Assembly: GCA_012799755.1 (NCBI GenBank)
Contig: JAAZKQ010000254.1
Coordinates: forward strand, 1 to 20,304
From: Lentisphaerota bacterium
Lineage (GTDB): Bacteria > Verrucomicrobiota > Lentisphaeria > Oligosphaerales > Oligosphaeraceae
Reading direction: 5' to 3'
Length of the DNA: 20,304 nt
Part shown: piece by piece, positions 13,699-20,304 of the stretch
How the letters are laid out: every line of letters starts with the position of its first letter
Position numbering within the stretch: position 1 is the first letter of the stretch
Notes under the pieces: generated by a model
Seen by the model: the letters and a program-made list of their open reading frames with translations, nothing else
Told to the model about the DNA's origin: nothing
Databases searched by the model: none
Program-made: the position numbers and the translations under genes

Positions 13699-16404
13699 AT
13701 GACAACATCACCTATTGATCTAAGCATCATTTTGGCTGCGGGGAAAGGCTCCCGCATGGGTTCAAAAGACAGGCACAAGGTGTGCTTCCCGGTAGACGGC
13801 ATACCTGCCGTCTGTCGCGCCCTGGACTGCTACGAACGCAGCGGGATTCCCCGGCACGTGGTCGTCGTTGGCACGCTGGCCCAGCAAGTCATGGAAACGA
13901 TATCCCAGCGATATCGCAATGTCAGTTACGCTTTCCAGACAGTGGCCGACGGCACAGCAGGCGCGGTCAAAACCGCCTTGGCCGCCGACCCGTCCCTACC
14001 CGATGCCACTCGCTTGCTACTGGCAGCCGGCGACCGCATGCTCACTCCCAGCGTCGTCGAATCCCTGAGCAGCCTTTTCGACCGTGCTCATTGTGATATT
14101 GCCATCCTCTGCACGGCAACCCGCCCTGGCTCCGGCGCGGGCCGCATCGTGCTCGACGATGCGCAGAATGCCATTGCCATACTCGAAATGGCCGACATCA
14201 GACAGCGACGCGCCTACGCCCTCCTCCGTGAGCTCGCCATCGCCGAAAAACTGCCTCCACCTGAGGGGATTCGCTCTTTGCTTGCCGAGACCTTTCGTTC
14301 CGACAATGAGGACAAGCTCGCCAAAGCCTTCCCCGAACTCTGGCCACTGCTACAGGCATCACAACCCATTACGTCTTCACAACTCCTTGACCTCATCCCT
14401 GAGCAACAGGGATATTTCTCCCTTCAGTCCAGCAGTGGCCAGCCACTGCGCCTCACGCCGGATGAAGCAGAGGCACTGCCCTACAGCAACACCTCGGTCT
14501 ACATGACAACCCGCGCCGTACTTGCCGACGCCATGGCAAAATTGAGCAATCACAACGCCCAGCAAGAAGAATACTTGTCCGATCTGGTCGCCATCACCGC
14601 CGCAAGCGGCGGTCGTGCCAAGGTGCACCTGGCGGCAGACCCAAACGATGTCCTTGGCTTCAATAATCCTGCGGAGTTGCTGGAAGTCGAAACTACCTTG
14701 CGCACCCGGCAGCAGACTGCCCGAGAAAACCTGCTGCCGACCGAGGAATTCCGCCCCCTGAGCGACTGGTTGGCGCTATTTGCTGATCCAAGCAAACAGG
14801 AACAGCTCCAGCACTGTCTGGAAAGTGTCTACGGAGCCAATCCTGAAACCATTTCCCGACAACAAGCACTCTACTTGCCCTTGCTGCAGTTCGCCCGGCA
14901 ACAACTCGGCGACCAGGCGGACGCCGAACGCCTGGCCATCATTCGTGTCCCCGGCCGACTCAATGTCATGGGGCGACACGTTGATCATCAAGGTGGCCAC
15001 TGTAACCTGATGACCATCAGTTATGAAACCATCATGGCTGTCCACCCCAGACAAGACGACACGGTGCGCCTCTTCAATCTTGACGAGAAAAACTACCGCC
15101 CCTGTCAATTTTCCATGAGCAAGCTGATCGCCGATCTTCCCTGGGCAGACTGGCACTCACTGATTGACAGCCCACAACTCAAAAAACTCATCGGCGAGTA
15201 CGGCGTTGACTGGTCACACTACATCCAAGCGGCATTCCTGCGCCTGCAAAAACAATTCCCTCAGAGCCTACTTCGAGGAATGGACATCTTCGTCTCCGGG
15301 AACATTCCGCCGGCCGCCGGCCTAAGCTCTTCGTCCTCTTTGGTGGTGGGCGCTGCCAGCGCGGCGGTGCGCATCAATGGCCTTGACTGCCGACCGGCAG
15401 AGCTCGTGTCGCTCTGCGGAGAGGGCGAATGGTACGTCGGCACCCGCGGCGGCAGTGCCGATCACGCCGCCGTCATGCTTGGGCAACGCGACGCCGTTGT
15501 CAAAGTGCGCTTTTTTGATTTTGGCGTTGAGGATATTGTGCCTTTCCCCGCCAACTTGAGCATGCTGGTCTGCGATTCCGGGCTCAAAGCCCGCAAGGCC
15601 AAAGGCGCCAAGGATCAATTCAATCATCGCGTCGCCTGTTATCGCTTGGCCTTCCGCATCATTTGCCGCCAGTTCCCGCAATACCGCCATCTTCTCCACC
15701 ATCTGCGAGACGTCAACGCCCGTACTCTCGGAGTCCCGCCGGCATGGATTTACCGCATCCTGCTCTGCCTGCCCGAGCAGGCCACCCGCACCGATATAGC
15801 CAAGCTGCTCCCCGACGAAAACCTCAGTCCCTTCTGGGCCGGTCACCAGGGCCTCGGCGAAAATGTCAACTACCCGCTGCGCGGTGTCGCCATGTTCGGC
15901 TTGGCCGAAGCCGAACGCTCACGCGCTTACGCCGATCTACTCAGGAAGGGCGATATCAACGAAATCGGCCGCCTGATGCGTTGCTCCCATGACGGCGACC
16001 GCGTGGTCAGCTTCGGACAAGACGGCAAAGCACAGCCTTACTCGTCACCGGTAGACAACAGCAAGCTCCTCCAGCTCATGGACGACCTCAGCAGCGGCGA
16101 GCCCGAACGGGTCATGGCCGCTCAATTACGCTACCAGCCCGGAGCCTACGCCTGTAGCCTGCCCGCCATTGATGAAATGGTGGACATCGCCCAAAGCGTC
16201 CCCGGCGTCTACGGCGCGCAACTGGCCGGTGCCGGCCTGGGCGGCTGTATGATGATCCTGGCGAAACGCGAGGCCGTCGAAGATGTCAGACGCGAAATGA
16301 TCGCGCGCTACTACGCACCACGTCAATTGCCGGAAGGCATTCTAGTATGCCACCCCATCGCCGGCGCGGGACTTTTCCCTGGAGCCCCGCTGAACACGCA
16401 TTAG
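13699..16404 (+). CDS. Bifunctional GlmU-like nucleotidyltransferase / galactokinase-like GHMP sugar kinase
   Basis: This is a 901-residue two-domain enzyme. Residues about 7-335 are a GT-A nucleotidyltransferase. Motifs are ILAAGKGSRMGSKDRHKVCF (11-30, where HK stands in place of the usual PK), a GTA motif at 85-87, AAGDRM (109-114), NTSVYMT (264-270) and NDVLGFNNPAEL (316-327), the last very like GlmU. Residues about 390-890 are a GHMP kinase, with VPGRLNVMGRHVDHQGG (417-433), the ATP loop IPPAAGLSSSSSLV (536-549), GGSADHAA (584-591, catalytic Asp588) and GAGLGGCMMIL (844-854). Galactokinases have Glu-His in the first motif; here it is Arg-His. The order, transferase then kinase, recalls the Bacteroides fucokinase/GDP-fucose pyrophosphorylase FKP. 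The likely job is phosphorylating a free sugar at C1 and activating it to a nucleotide sugar. Substrate and nucleotide cannot be told. The ribosome site is poor (AAGG about 13 bases upstream). Confidence 0.85.
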   Translation: MTTSPIDLSIILAAGKGSRMGSKDRHKVCFPVDGIPAVCRALDCYERSGIPRHVVVVGTLAQQVMETISQRYRNVSYAFQTVADGTAGAVKTALAADPSLPDATRLLLAAGDRMLTPSVVESLSSLFDRAHCDIAILCTATRPGSGAGRIVLDDAQNAIAILEMADIRQRRAYALLRELAIAEKLPPPEGIRSLLAETFRSDNEDKLAKAFPELWPLLQASQPITSSQLLDLIPEQQGYFSLQSSSGQPLRLTPDEAEALPYSNTSVYMTTRAVLADAMAKLSNHNAQQEEYLSDLVAITAASGGRAKVHLAADPNDVLGFNNPAELLEVETTLRTRQQTARENLLPTEEFRPLSDWLALFADPSKQEQLQHCLESVYGANPETISRQQALYLPLLQFARQQLGDQADAERLAIIRVPGRLNVMGRHVDHQGGHCNLMTISYETIMAVHPRQDDTVRLFNLDEKNYRPCQFSMSKLIADLPWADWHSLIDSPQLKKLIGEYGVDWSHYIQAAFLRLQKQFPQSLLRGMDIFVSGNIPPAAGLSSSSSLVVGAASAAVRINGLDCRPAELVSLCGEGEWYVGTRGGSADHAAVMLGQRDAVVKVRFFDFGVEDIVPFPANLSMLVCDSGLKARKAKGAKDQFNHRVACYRLAFRIICRQFPQYRHLLHHLRDVNARTLGVPPAWIYRILLCLPEQATRTDIAKLLPDENLSPFWAGHQGLGENVNYPLRGVAMFGLAEAERSRAYADLLRKGDINEIGRLMRCSHDGDRVVSFGQDGKAQPYSSPVDNSKLLQLMDDLSSGEPERVMAAQLRYQPGAYACSLPAIDEMVDIAQSVPGVYGAQLAGAGLGGCMMILAKREAVEDVRREMIARYYAPRQLPEGILVCHPIAGAGLFPGAPLNTH

Positions 16405-16502
16405 AGACGGTGCGATATCCACACGACCGCATGCCAGGGCGCGCCCGCTACCGTGCCCACCCCTGCCTGCCGCCAACGTCGCCCCACACCGTAACCTGGA
16501 AA

Positions 16503-16533
16503 TAAAAAAGGACCGCTCGTGTGAGCGGTCCCT
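16503..16533 (-). terminator. Rho-independent terminator of the small Lys-rich protein gene
   Basis: GGACCGCTC (16510-16518) and GAGCGGTCC (16523-16531) form a perfect 9-bp stem with a 4-base loop. On the minus strand it is followed by TTTTTTATT. It lies 29 bases after the stop codon of the minus-strand gene. On the plus strand only CTTTG follows, so it would be at most a weak stop for the convergent kinase gene. Confidence 0.88.
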
Positions 16534-16559
16534 TTGACAGACTGAGACTCAGTCCCGTT

Positions 16560-16784
16560 TTACTTCTTCTTGGCTTTGCTTCCGCAGCCCTTGGCACAGG
16601 GTTTGCCCCCGGCGCAGGCAACATTGGCCTTGGCATAGGTCTCGGCATTCACAAACTTGGTCAGATTACGGCCATCTTTGGTCACGGCTTTCAAAGCATG
16701 ACGGCCATTGTCATACTTGACTTTCCCAGTAACCTCGGCCTCAACCTTTTTGCGGAGCTTCACATCGTAGAATGTGTCTTTCAT
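16560..16784 (-). CDS. Small Lys-rich protein, resembling a DUF5679-type zinc ribbon that has lost its cysteines
   Basis: The protein has 74 residues. ATG 16784 is preferred over the upstream in-frame ATGs because AGAAGGA lies eight bases before it. The N-terminal half (FYDVKLRKKVEAEVTG, then YDNGRHALKAVTKDGR) lines up from memory with the pattern YCVKCKxKVE...NGRPAxKGxCPxCG of DUF5679 small zinc-ribbon proteins. The metal-ligand Cys positions are Asp, Leu and others here. Cysteines occur instead in a C-terminal tail (Cys57, Cys63, Cys67) that is otherwise Gly/Lys-rich and ends KAKKK. The gene stands alone with its own terminator. A small nucleic-acid-associated protein is possible given the charge, but no function is known. 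That the gene is real is well supported; the family link is tentative. Confidence 0.72.
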   Translation of the reverse strand: MKDTFYDVKLRKKVEAEVTGKVKYDNGRHALKAVTKDGRNLTKFVNAETYAKANVACAGGKPCAKGCGSKAKKK

Positions 16785-17022
16785 CTTCTTTTCCTTCTCT
16801 TTGACTGTGATGTACCCATTGGACGCCACCATTGCGCCCACCCAAATTGAGGCTAATCAACACGTAGATGACCATACATTACAGCAGGCACATAGGACTT
16901 TGCAAACCGTATTCACACTTTTTTTGCACTTTTTCCGCAAAAAGTAATAAAAAAACACATTTACCTGGATAATCAGGACGAAAATTGCGCCCTCACAGCC
17001 GAAACCGCAGTCGAAAAGGACA

Positions 17023-17122
17023 GGTAACCGCTCACTCGTTGATAAAGTGGACATTGTGGACAAGCACCTGTTCCCTGTCCGTTCTGCGGAACTAAGCACG
17101 CCCGTTTCCCGGTTGTGCTGCG
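17023..17122 (+). repeat. Dispersed repeat, copy 1 (two GTGGAC units)
   Basis: This 100-bp stretch matches 20145-20262 in the same orientation at about 86 percent by hand alignment. The exception is an 18-bp gap where the other copy has two more GTGGACAYT units. Shared core pieces include CTGTCCGTTCTGCGG and GTTTCCCGG. It is non-coding and lies on the upstream side of the small protein gene. Confidence 0.85.
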
Positions 17123-17175
17123 AATATCAATGAGTGACTGTTTACAAGGACAGTTCGGAAAAACAAGCCCCCGGC

Positions 17176-17203
17176 TTTAGCTTTCTCTGCCGGCGATTAT
17201 ATT
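17176..17203 (+). promoter_or_regulatory. Possible promoter for the lipoprotein-ddl unit
   Basis: TATATT (17198-17203) matches the -10 consensus at five of six positions, with a poor -35 (TTTAGC, 17176-17181) 16 bases upstream. It lies about 140 bases before ATG 17346. Weak evidence. Confidence 0.28.
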
Positions 17204-17345
17204 CACCGTTCATTAATGACTTCCCCTGTTTTCCATTTCCCGCGCTCACCTCGCTGCTTATCCAGCTCAGGAATCAACCGCGCGCAATATGATCTTACGC
17301 AACAGCGGCAATTCGGACGGGGCCAAAACATCGGGACCTTTCACC

Positions 17346-18467
17346 ATGCTTAAATCTATTGTCTGGCTCGTCCTTGTACTCATCGCTCTCACGAGTTCCT
17401 CCTGTGTGACCACCTCGCCGGCTGACCCCAAAACGTCACTCAATCAATGGCAATGTCTGGGCAGCAACAGCAACGAATGTTCCCAGCAACTCCCGCTAGC
17501 ACCCTTCCCGCTGATACTGCAAACACCAGACGGCAGCCTCAATGAGGAGAAATACGGTACGGCCACGGCAGCCATCAATGCCTACCGCGAGCAATGGCTG
17601 CGCGCAGTCCCCTCGCTTCAAGAAAAGACCTTCCTTGAAGAGCTGCGCCAAGCGCCTGCCGCTCTGCGCTTGAATAGCGTCAAGACGCTCCTCGCTACGG
17701 ATTTTTTTGCCGCGACGGACAAACAGCTGACTCAGGCACTGGCCATGACACCGCAACTCAATCCCACGCAAAAAAACAATCTGGAAACCGTCATTTTGCA
17801 GCACCAGCACATGAAGTTGCTCTTTGACGCCGCGCTGGCTCGCGATCAGCTCCGGGAAAACCCCACGACCGCCCAAGCCTGCCTGACCACAGTGCGCCGC
17901 CTGCACCGACTTCGTGAGGTCATGGTCAAGACTCACCCCGACTACATTGAAACCCTGCGCGCTGATGAAAAAGCCGCCGGCGACTGGGCAGCCGAAAACT
18001 GGACTGCGCTCTTTGCCGATGCCGAGCCTACGCAGCCCCTGCCCGCCATCTGGCTGCTGGCTACCGACTCCGCCCGCTCTGGCATACAACAAGACTGGGG
18101 CAAGCGCCTGATTGACGACTGGCGTAGCGCGACCCCACGACTCCTTCACCTGAACGCAGGCCCAGCCCCAGCAGACAGCTCTGCATGCAAGCAAGCCTGC
18201 TGGCTCATCCAGACCATGGTCCTGCCGGAAAAACACGGCGAGATTGCTGCCTATATCAACTTCCTTGCCCTGCCGGGCCGCTGCTCACTCTTCTTCAACG
18301 GCCTGCACGTAGGACAGAAAGACAACAAGGAGGCTGAATCCTGCCGTTTTCAACTCCAGCCTTTCGCCCCACAGCACAATGAACAAACCATAGCTATCTA
18401 CTTCCCCGATGGCTGCCCGAAGCAGTACCCCTTTCCGATCTGGATATCATCCTCGCCCCTGAAGTAA
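17346..18467 (+). CDS. Candidate lipoprotein of unknown function, upstream of ddl
   Basis: The 373-residue protein begins MLKSIVWLVLVLIALTSSSC. This is a lipoprotein-type signal with Cys20 as the possible lipidation site, although SSSC is a loose lipobox. ATG 17346 has GGGA about nine bases upstream and gives the compact signal. An upstream in-frame ATG (17289) would add 19 polar residues before it and is less likely. The mature protein is largely helical (about 55-260). Near the C-terminus, CSLFFNGLHVGQ followed by FQLQPF and TIAIYFPDG recalls the beta-sandwich pattern of galactose-binding-like domains attached to glycoside hydrolases. I see no catalytic motif. The stop is 12 bases before ddl, so the two are very probably co-transcribed. 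A link to the cell wall is inference from this pairing. Confidence 0.78.
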   Translation: MLKSIVWLVLVLIALTSSSCVTTSPADPKTSLNQWQCLGSNSNECSQQLPLAPFPLILQTPDGSLNEEKYGTATAAINAYREQWLRAVPSLQEKTFLEELRQAPAALRLNSVKTLLATDFFAATDKQLTQALAMTPQLNPTQKNNLETVILQHQHMKLLFDAALARDQLRENPTTAQACLTTVRRLHRLREVMVKTHPDYIETLRADEKAAGDWAAENWTALFADAEPTQPLPAIWLLATDSARSGIQQDWGKRLIDDWRSATPRLLHLNAGPAPADSSACKQACWLIQTMVLPEKHGEIAAYINFLALPGRCSLFFNGLHVGQKDNKEAESCRFQLQPFAPQHNEQTIAIYFPDGCPKQYPFPIWISSSPLK

Positions 18468-18479
18468 GGACAGAATAAC

Positions 18480-19580
18480 ATGAGTCAAGCTATTGTCTGC
18501 GTGGCCTGCGGCGGTCAATCCACTGAACACGAAGTGTCACTGCTCTCCGCCAAAAATGTCAGCGACGCCCTGCCACGAGACAAGTACACTCCACTGATAA
18601 CCGGTATTGACAAGCAGGGCATTTGGCATCTCTATCCCGATGAGCGCTTCTGCGTCAACGCCGACGACCCAACGAAGATATCGCTGGCCCCCTCAGGTAT
18701 ACCGGTTTTCCCCGTGCGCAGCAGCGATGGCCCCGCGCTCCAAGAGCTGCACAGCGGTAAGCGACACCCCTTTGACATCCTCTTTCCCGTTCTGCACGGC
18801 GCCAACGGCGAAGACGGCGCCATGCAGGGCCTCTGCCAAATGCTCGCCTGCCCTTGCGTCGGCTGCGACGTCGGCAGTTCCGCCGCCTGCATGGATAAGG
18901 ACATAACCAAACAGCTGCTCGCAGCCAACGGCATCAGGGTGGCCCGCTCAGTAATCCTCCGCCACGGCAACAACCACTGGCGGGCAGAGGAAATCATCGC
19001 CACCCTGGGCCTGCCAATCTTCGTCAAACCCGCCCGCACCGGCTCATCCGTCGGCGTCGCCAAGGTCAAGTCCATTGACGCGCTGGCAACCGCCGTCGCC
19101 GACGCCTTCCGCTACGATCGGAAAGTGATTGTCGAAGAGTACATCCAAGGCCGGGAGATCGAATGCGCTGTGCTCGGCAACGCCGAACCCTTCTGTGCCA
19201 TCCCCGGTGAAATCATCCCCCACACGGAGTTTTATTCCTACGAGGCCAAGTACATCCTGGCGGACGGCGCCTCCTTGAAAACCCCCGCAGATTTGACGCC
19301 CGACCAAATTAACCAGGTGCAGGCGCTGGCCTGCCGTGCCTACCAGATTCTCGGCTGCTCCGGCATGGCTCGCGTGGATTTCTTCCTCAAGCCGGACGGT
19401 AGCTGGGTGCTCAATGAACTCAATACCATTCCCGGCTTCACCAAAATCAGCATGTTCCCCAAACTCATGCAGCTATCGGGCTTCTCGTATCCCGAGCTGA
19501 TCGCCCGCCTGCTGCAACTCAGTGTTGACTTCCACGCCGAAAACGCCGTGCTGAGCGAGGCCATTCCCGGCAGCCCCTGA
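18480..19580 (+). CDS. ddl: D-alanine--D-alanine ligase
   Basis: This 366-residue ATP-grasp enzyme joins two D-alanines for the peptidoglycan stem peptide in the cytoplasm. Signatures in order are GGQSTEHEVSLLSA (11-24), FPVLHGANGEDGAMQG (102-117), the ATP-binding lysine region FVKPARTGSSVGVAKV, VEEYIQGREIECAVLGN, the omega-loop EFYSYEAKYILADGA, RVDFFLKPDGSWVLNELNTIPG with metal ligands, and a usual C-terminal helix. The Tyr in EAKY fits D-Ala-D-Ala ligases of the DdlA/DdlB type rather than vancomycin-resistance D-lactate ligases. Length is normal. AAGGA nine to ten bases before ATG 18480 supports the start and overlaps the end of the lipoprotein gene region. No other mur or fts genes are adjacent. 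Confidence 0.96.
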   Translation: MSQAIVCVACGGQSTEHEVSLLSAKNVSDALPRDKYTPLITGIDKQGIWHLYPDERFCVNADDPTKISLAPSGIPVFPVRSSDGPALQELHSGKRHPFDILFPVLHGANGEDGAMQGLCQMLACPCVGCDVGSSAACMDKDITKQLLAANGIRVARSVILRHGNNHWRAEEIIATLGLPIFVKPARTGSSVGVAKVKSIDALATAVADAFRYDRKVIVEEYIQGREIECAVLGNAEPFCAIPGEIIPHTEFYSYEAKYILADGASLKTPADLTPDQINQVQALACRAYQILGCSGMARVDFFLKPDGSWVLNELNTIPGFTKISMFPKLMQLSGFSYPELIARLLQLSVDFHAENAVLSEAIPGSP

Positions 19581-19587
19581 CCTCTCT

Positions 19588-19715
19588 GAGGCCATAACAA
19601 CCGGAGTAAGGCCCGGCGGCAAGCCCCCTTTACTGATTCTCGATGGAGGCCATAGTAGCTATTTGACAAAGGGCGCGACCAAGATGGCGCTTGCCCCGGA
19701 TTACCGACTGGCCTC
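19588..19715. repeat. Nested inverted-repeat element downstream of ddl
   Basis: GAGGCC (19588-19593) pairs with GGCCTC (19710-19715). Further in, CGG, TAA and CCGG patches line up, then GGCAAGC (19618-19624) pairs with GCTTGCC (19689-19695), and CCCTTT (19626-19631) pairs with AAAGGG (19668-19673). Small hairpins fit inside both remaining loops. The whole 128 bases can fold as one branched structure. It lies eight bases after the ddl stop and has no T-run. It could be a structured 3' UTR, a small RNA or a decayed palindromic element. Confidence 0.6.
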
Positions 19716-19758
19716 AACACAGCGTCAGCCAAAATGAAGCATGATACAAGAAACACAC

Positions 19759-19792
19759 AAGCCCCGCCCGGCAGTCGTGCCGAACGGGGCTT
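19759..19792 (-). terminator. Likely terminator of the ferredoxin gene
   Basis: AAGCCCCG (19759-19766) pairs with CGGGGCTT (19785-19792), and inside it CGGCA (19769-19773) pairs with TGCCG (19778-19782), with a two-base mismatch between the two helices. It lies about 30 bases after the ferredoxin stop on the minus strand. The following minus-strand bases are T-rich but interrupted (GTGTGTTTCTTG). It may also act on the convergent ddl transcript. Confidence 0.65.
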
Positions 19793-19822
19793 GATGATAA
19801 GCTTGGGAGTATGAGTTGCTGC

Positions 19823-19996
19823 TTACTCGATCTCAATGGCTTCAGCGGGACAAGCGTCCTGGCAGGCGCCGCAGCTGACGCACTCTTCCTCATTCACGAC
19901 GGCCTTGCCATCAACCATCTTGATGCACTCAACCGGGCATTCGCCTACGCAACTCTCACAACCAACGCACTTGTCCTTGTCAATCTTTGCTGCCAT
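19823..19996 (-). CDS. 2[4Fe-4S] ferredoxin
   Basis: This 57-residue protein is of the clostridial ferredoxin type, a small soluble low-potential electron carrier. It has two cluster motifs of the form CxxCxxCxxxCP: Cys10, 13, 16, 20 and Cys39, 42, 45, 49, each last Cys followed by Pro. The two halves are related, as usual for this family, and the protein is acidic. One extra Cys (24) sits just after the first motif. AGAGGTG about five bases before ATG 19996 supports the start. The gene is alone on the minus strand between a candidate promoter and terminator, convergent with ddl. Its presence suggests anaerobic or fermentative metabolism in the host; the partner oxidoreductase is not in the window. 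Confidence 0.96.
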   Translation of the reverse strand: MAAKIDKDKCVGCESCVGECPVECIKMVDGKAVVNEEECVSCGACQDACPAEAIEIE

Positions 19997-20033
19997 ACTA
20001 CACCTCTCTGCTATTGTTCCTGGTTTTCGGTTT

Positions 20034-20044
20034 CCATTGGACGC
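20034..20044 (-). promoter_or_regulatory. Shared 11-mer in the ferredoxin leader
   Basis: The minus strand reads GCGTCCAATGG, 37 bases before the ferredoxin ATG. The identical 11-mer occurs at 16816-16826 on the minus strand, 31 bases before the ATG of the 74-residue protein. It may be a common leader or operator motif, or chance. Confidence 0.25.
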
Positions 20045-20086
20045 AGTCAGTCACCACGTTCCTTAACAACGAAACGAAACGGTTTG

Positions 20087-20114
20087 AATATAACTCTGAA
20101 AAGCTCTCCGGCAA
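20087..20114 (-). promoter_or_regulatory. Possible promoter for the ferredoxin gene
   Basis: On the minus strand TTGCCG (20109-20114) and TATATT (20087-20092) are separated by 16 bases, matching the consensus at four and five of six positions. Transcription would start about 85 bases before the ATG. The dispersed repeat copy begins some 30 bases further upstream. Confidence 0.38.
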
Positions 20115-20144
20115 GACAACGGACGGCACATTCCATGCCCCCCG

Positions 20145-20262
20145 GGTAAGCGGTCACGCCTTGGTAAAGTGGACACTGTGGACATTGTGGACACTGTGGA
20201 CAGGCACCTGTTTCCTGTCCGTTCTGCGGCACCAGGCACGCCTGTTTCCCGGCTGTGTTGCG
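20145..20262 (+). repeat. Dispersed repeat, copy 2 (four GTGGAC units)
   Basis: This 118-bp copy corresponds to 17023-17122 but has four GTGGAC units at nine-base spacing (20168-20200) where the other copy has two. A perfect hairpin GCGGGCT-TGC-AGCCCGC (20260-20276) follows directly and is absent after copy 1. Open frames across it on the minus strand read as Cys-Pro-Gln or Ser-Thr repeats and are products of the tandem, not genes. Confidence 0.85.
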
Positions 20263-20304
20263 GGCTTGCAGCCCGCAGCGGCACATGACCCCGCAAACGA
20301 AAAA

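Larger units (their letters stand above)
16785..17345. other. Divergent intergenic region with AT-rich hairpin and dispersed repeat copy
   Basis: This 561-bp gap separates the small protein gene (minus) from the lipoprotein gene (plus). It holds an AT-rich hairpin ACTTTTT-CCGC-AAAAAGT (16928-16945) inside a stretch of A/T runs, and the dispersed repeat at 17023-17122. A possible plus-strand promoter lies at 17176-17203. The minus-strand promoter for the small gene is not clear. The open frame at 16857-17099 is formed largely by the repeat and is not a credible gene. Confidence 0.55.

Noticed and set aside
16857..17099. 80-codon minus-strand open frame with Ser-Thr-Met repeats
   Set aside because: The repeat pattern comes from the nine-base tandem in the dispersed repeat; the rest crosses AT-rich non-coding DNA and there is no ribosome site.
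18480..19580. VanA/VanB-type D-alanine-D-lactate ligase
   Set aside because: The omega-loop reads EAKY like normal Ddl enzymes, and no vanH or vanX partner genes are present.
20168..20200. Short regularly spaced repeats that might suggest a CRISPR array
   Set aside because: Units are nine bases with three-base linkers and no unique spacers, so this is a simple tandem.
20047..20296. Overlapping minus-strand frames reading Cys-Pro-Gln or Ser-Thr repeats
   Set aside because: Two frames are open over the same tandem repeat, and they overlap the likely ferredoxin promoter. Neither has gene-like features.

Overview
The window (about 20.3 kb, moderately GC-rich, bacterial coding style with ATG/GTG starts and Shine-Dalgarno sites) is chromosomal DNA from a bacterium with an outer membrane. 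The evidence is a Wza-type export protein, a C-terminal-Phe beta-barrel protein and a candidate lipoprotein. I cannot name the species. The protein style and a dispersed GTGGAC-type repeat suggest a member of the Planctomycetes-Verrucomicrobia-Lentisphaerae group, but that is inference only.

Layout. At 1-540 (minus) is the N-terminal part of an RlmI-type 23S rRNA methyltransferase that runs off the left edge. From 837 to 12977 lies an exopolysaccharide / O-antigen-type locus. A WecA-like initiating sugar-phosphate transferase fused to a CoA-binding-3-like module is on the plus strand (837-2708). Convergent to it on the minus strand, in transcription order, are: a small exported Ala-rich protein (12977-12483), a BBP2-like outer-membrane beta-barrel (12392-11187), a strong intrinsic terminator (about 11077-11022), a three-SLBB polysaccharide export protein (10824-9733), a Wzz/BY-kinase chain-length regulator with a C-terminal tyrosine cluster (9672-7483), a very long O-antigen ligase/polymerase with a TPR-like C-terminal half (7314-3628), and a PHP-type CpsB/YwqE tyrosine phosphatase (3572-2835). 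Together these can start a lipid-linked glycan, polymerise it, control its length through tyrosine phosphorylation and dephosphorylation, and pass it through the envelope. Other glycosyltransferases and the flippase are not in the window.

The right half is a mixed housekeeping/metabolic region. It has a 901-residue nucleotidyltransferase-GHMP kinase fusion (13699-16404, plus), which probably makes an activated sugar from a free sugar. Next come a 74-residue Lys-rich small protein with its own terminator (16784-16560, minus), a candidate lipoprotein (17346-18467, plus) twelve bases ahead of D-alanine-D-alanine ligase (18480-19580, plus), and a 2[4Fe-4S] ferredoxin (19996-19823, minus).

Non-coding structure is prominent. 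Two copies of a roughly 100-bp dispersed repeat (17023-17122 and 20145-20262) differ by 18 bp of a GTGGAC-type tandem. A nested inverted-repeat element sits after ddl (19588-19715). Several perfect stem-loops lie in the gaps of the export locus, two of which have the same 10-10-10 geometry and mutually complementary loops.
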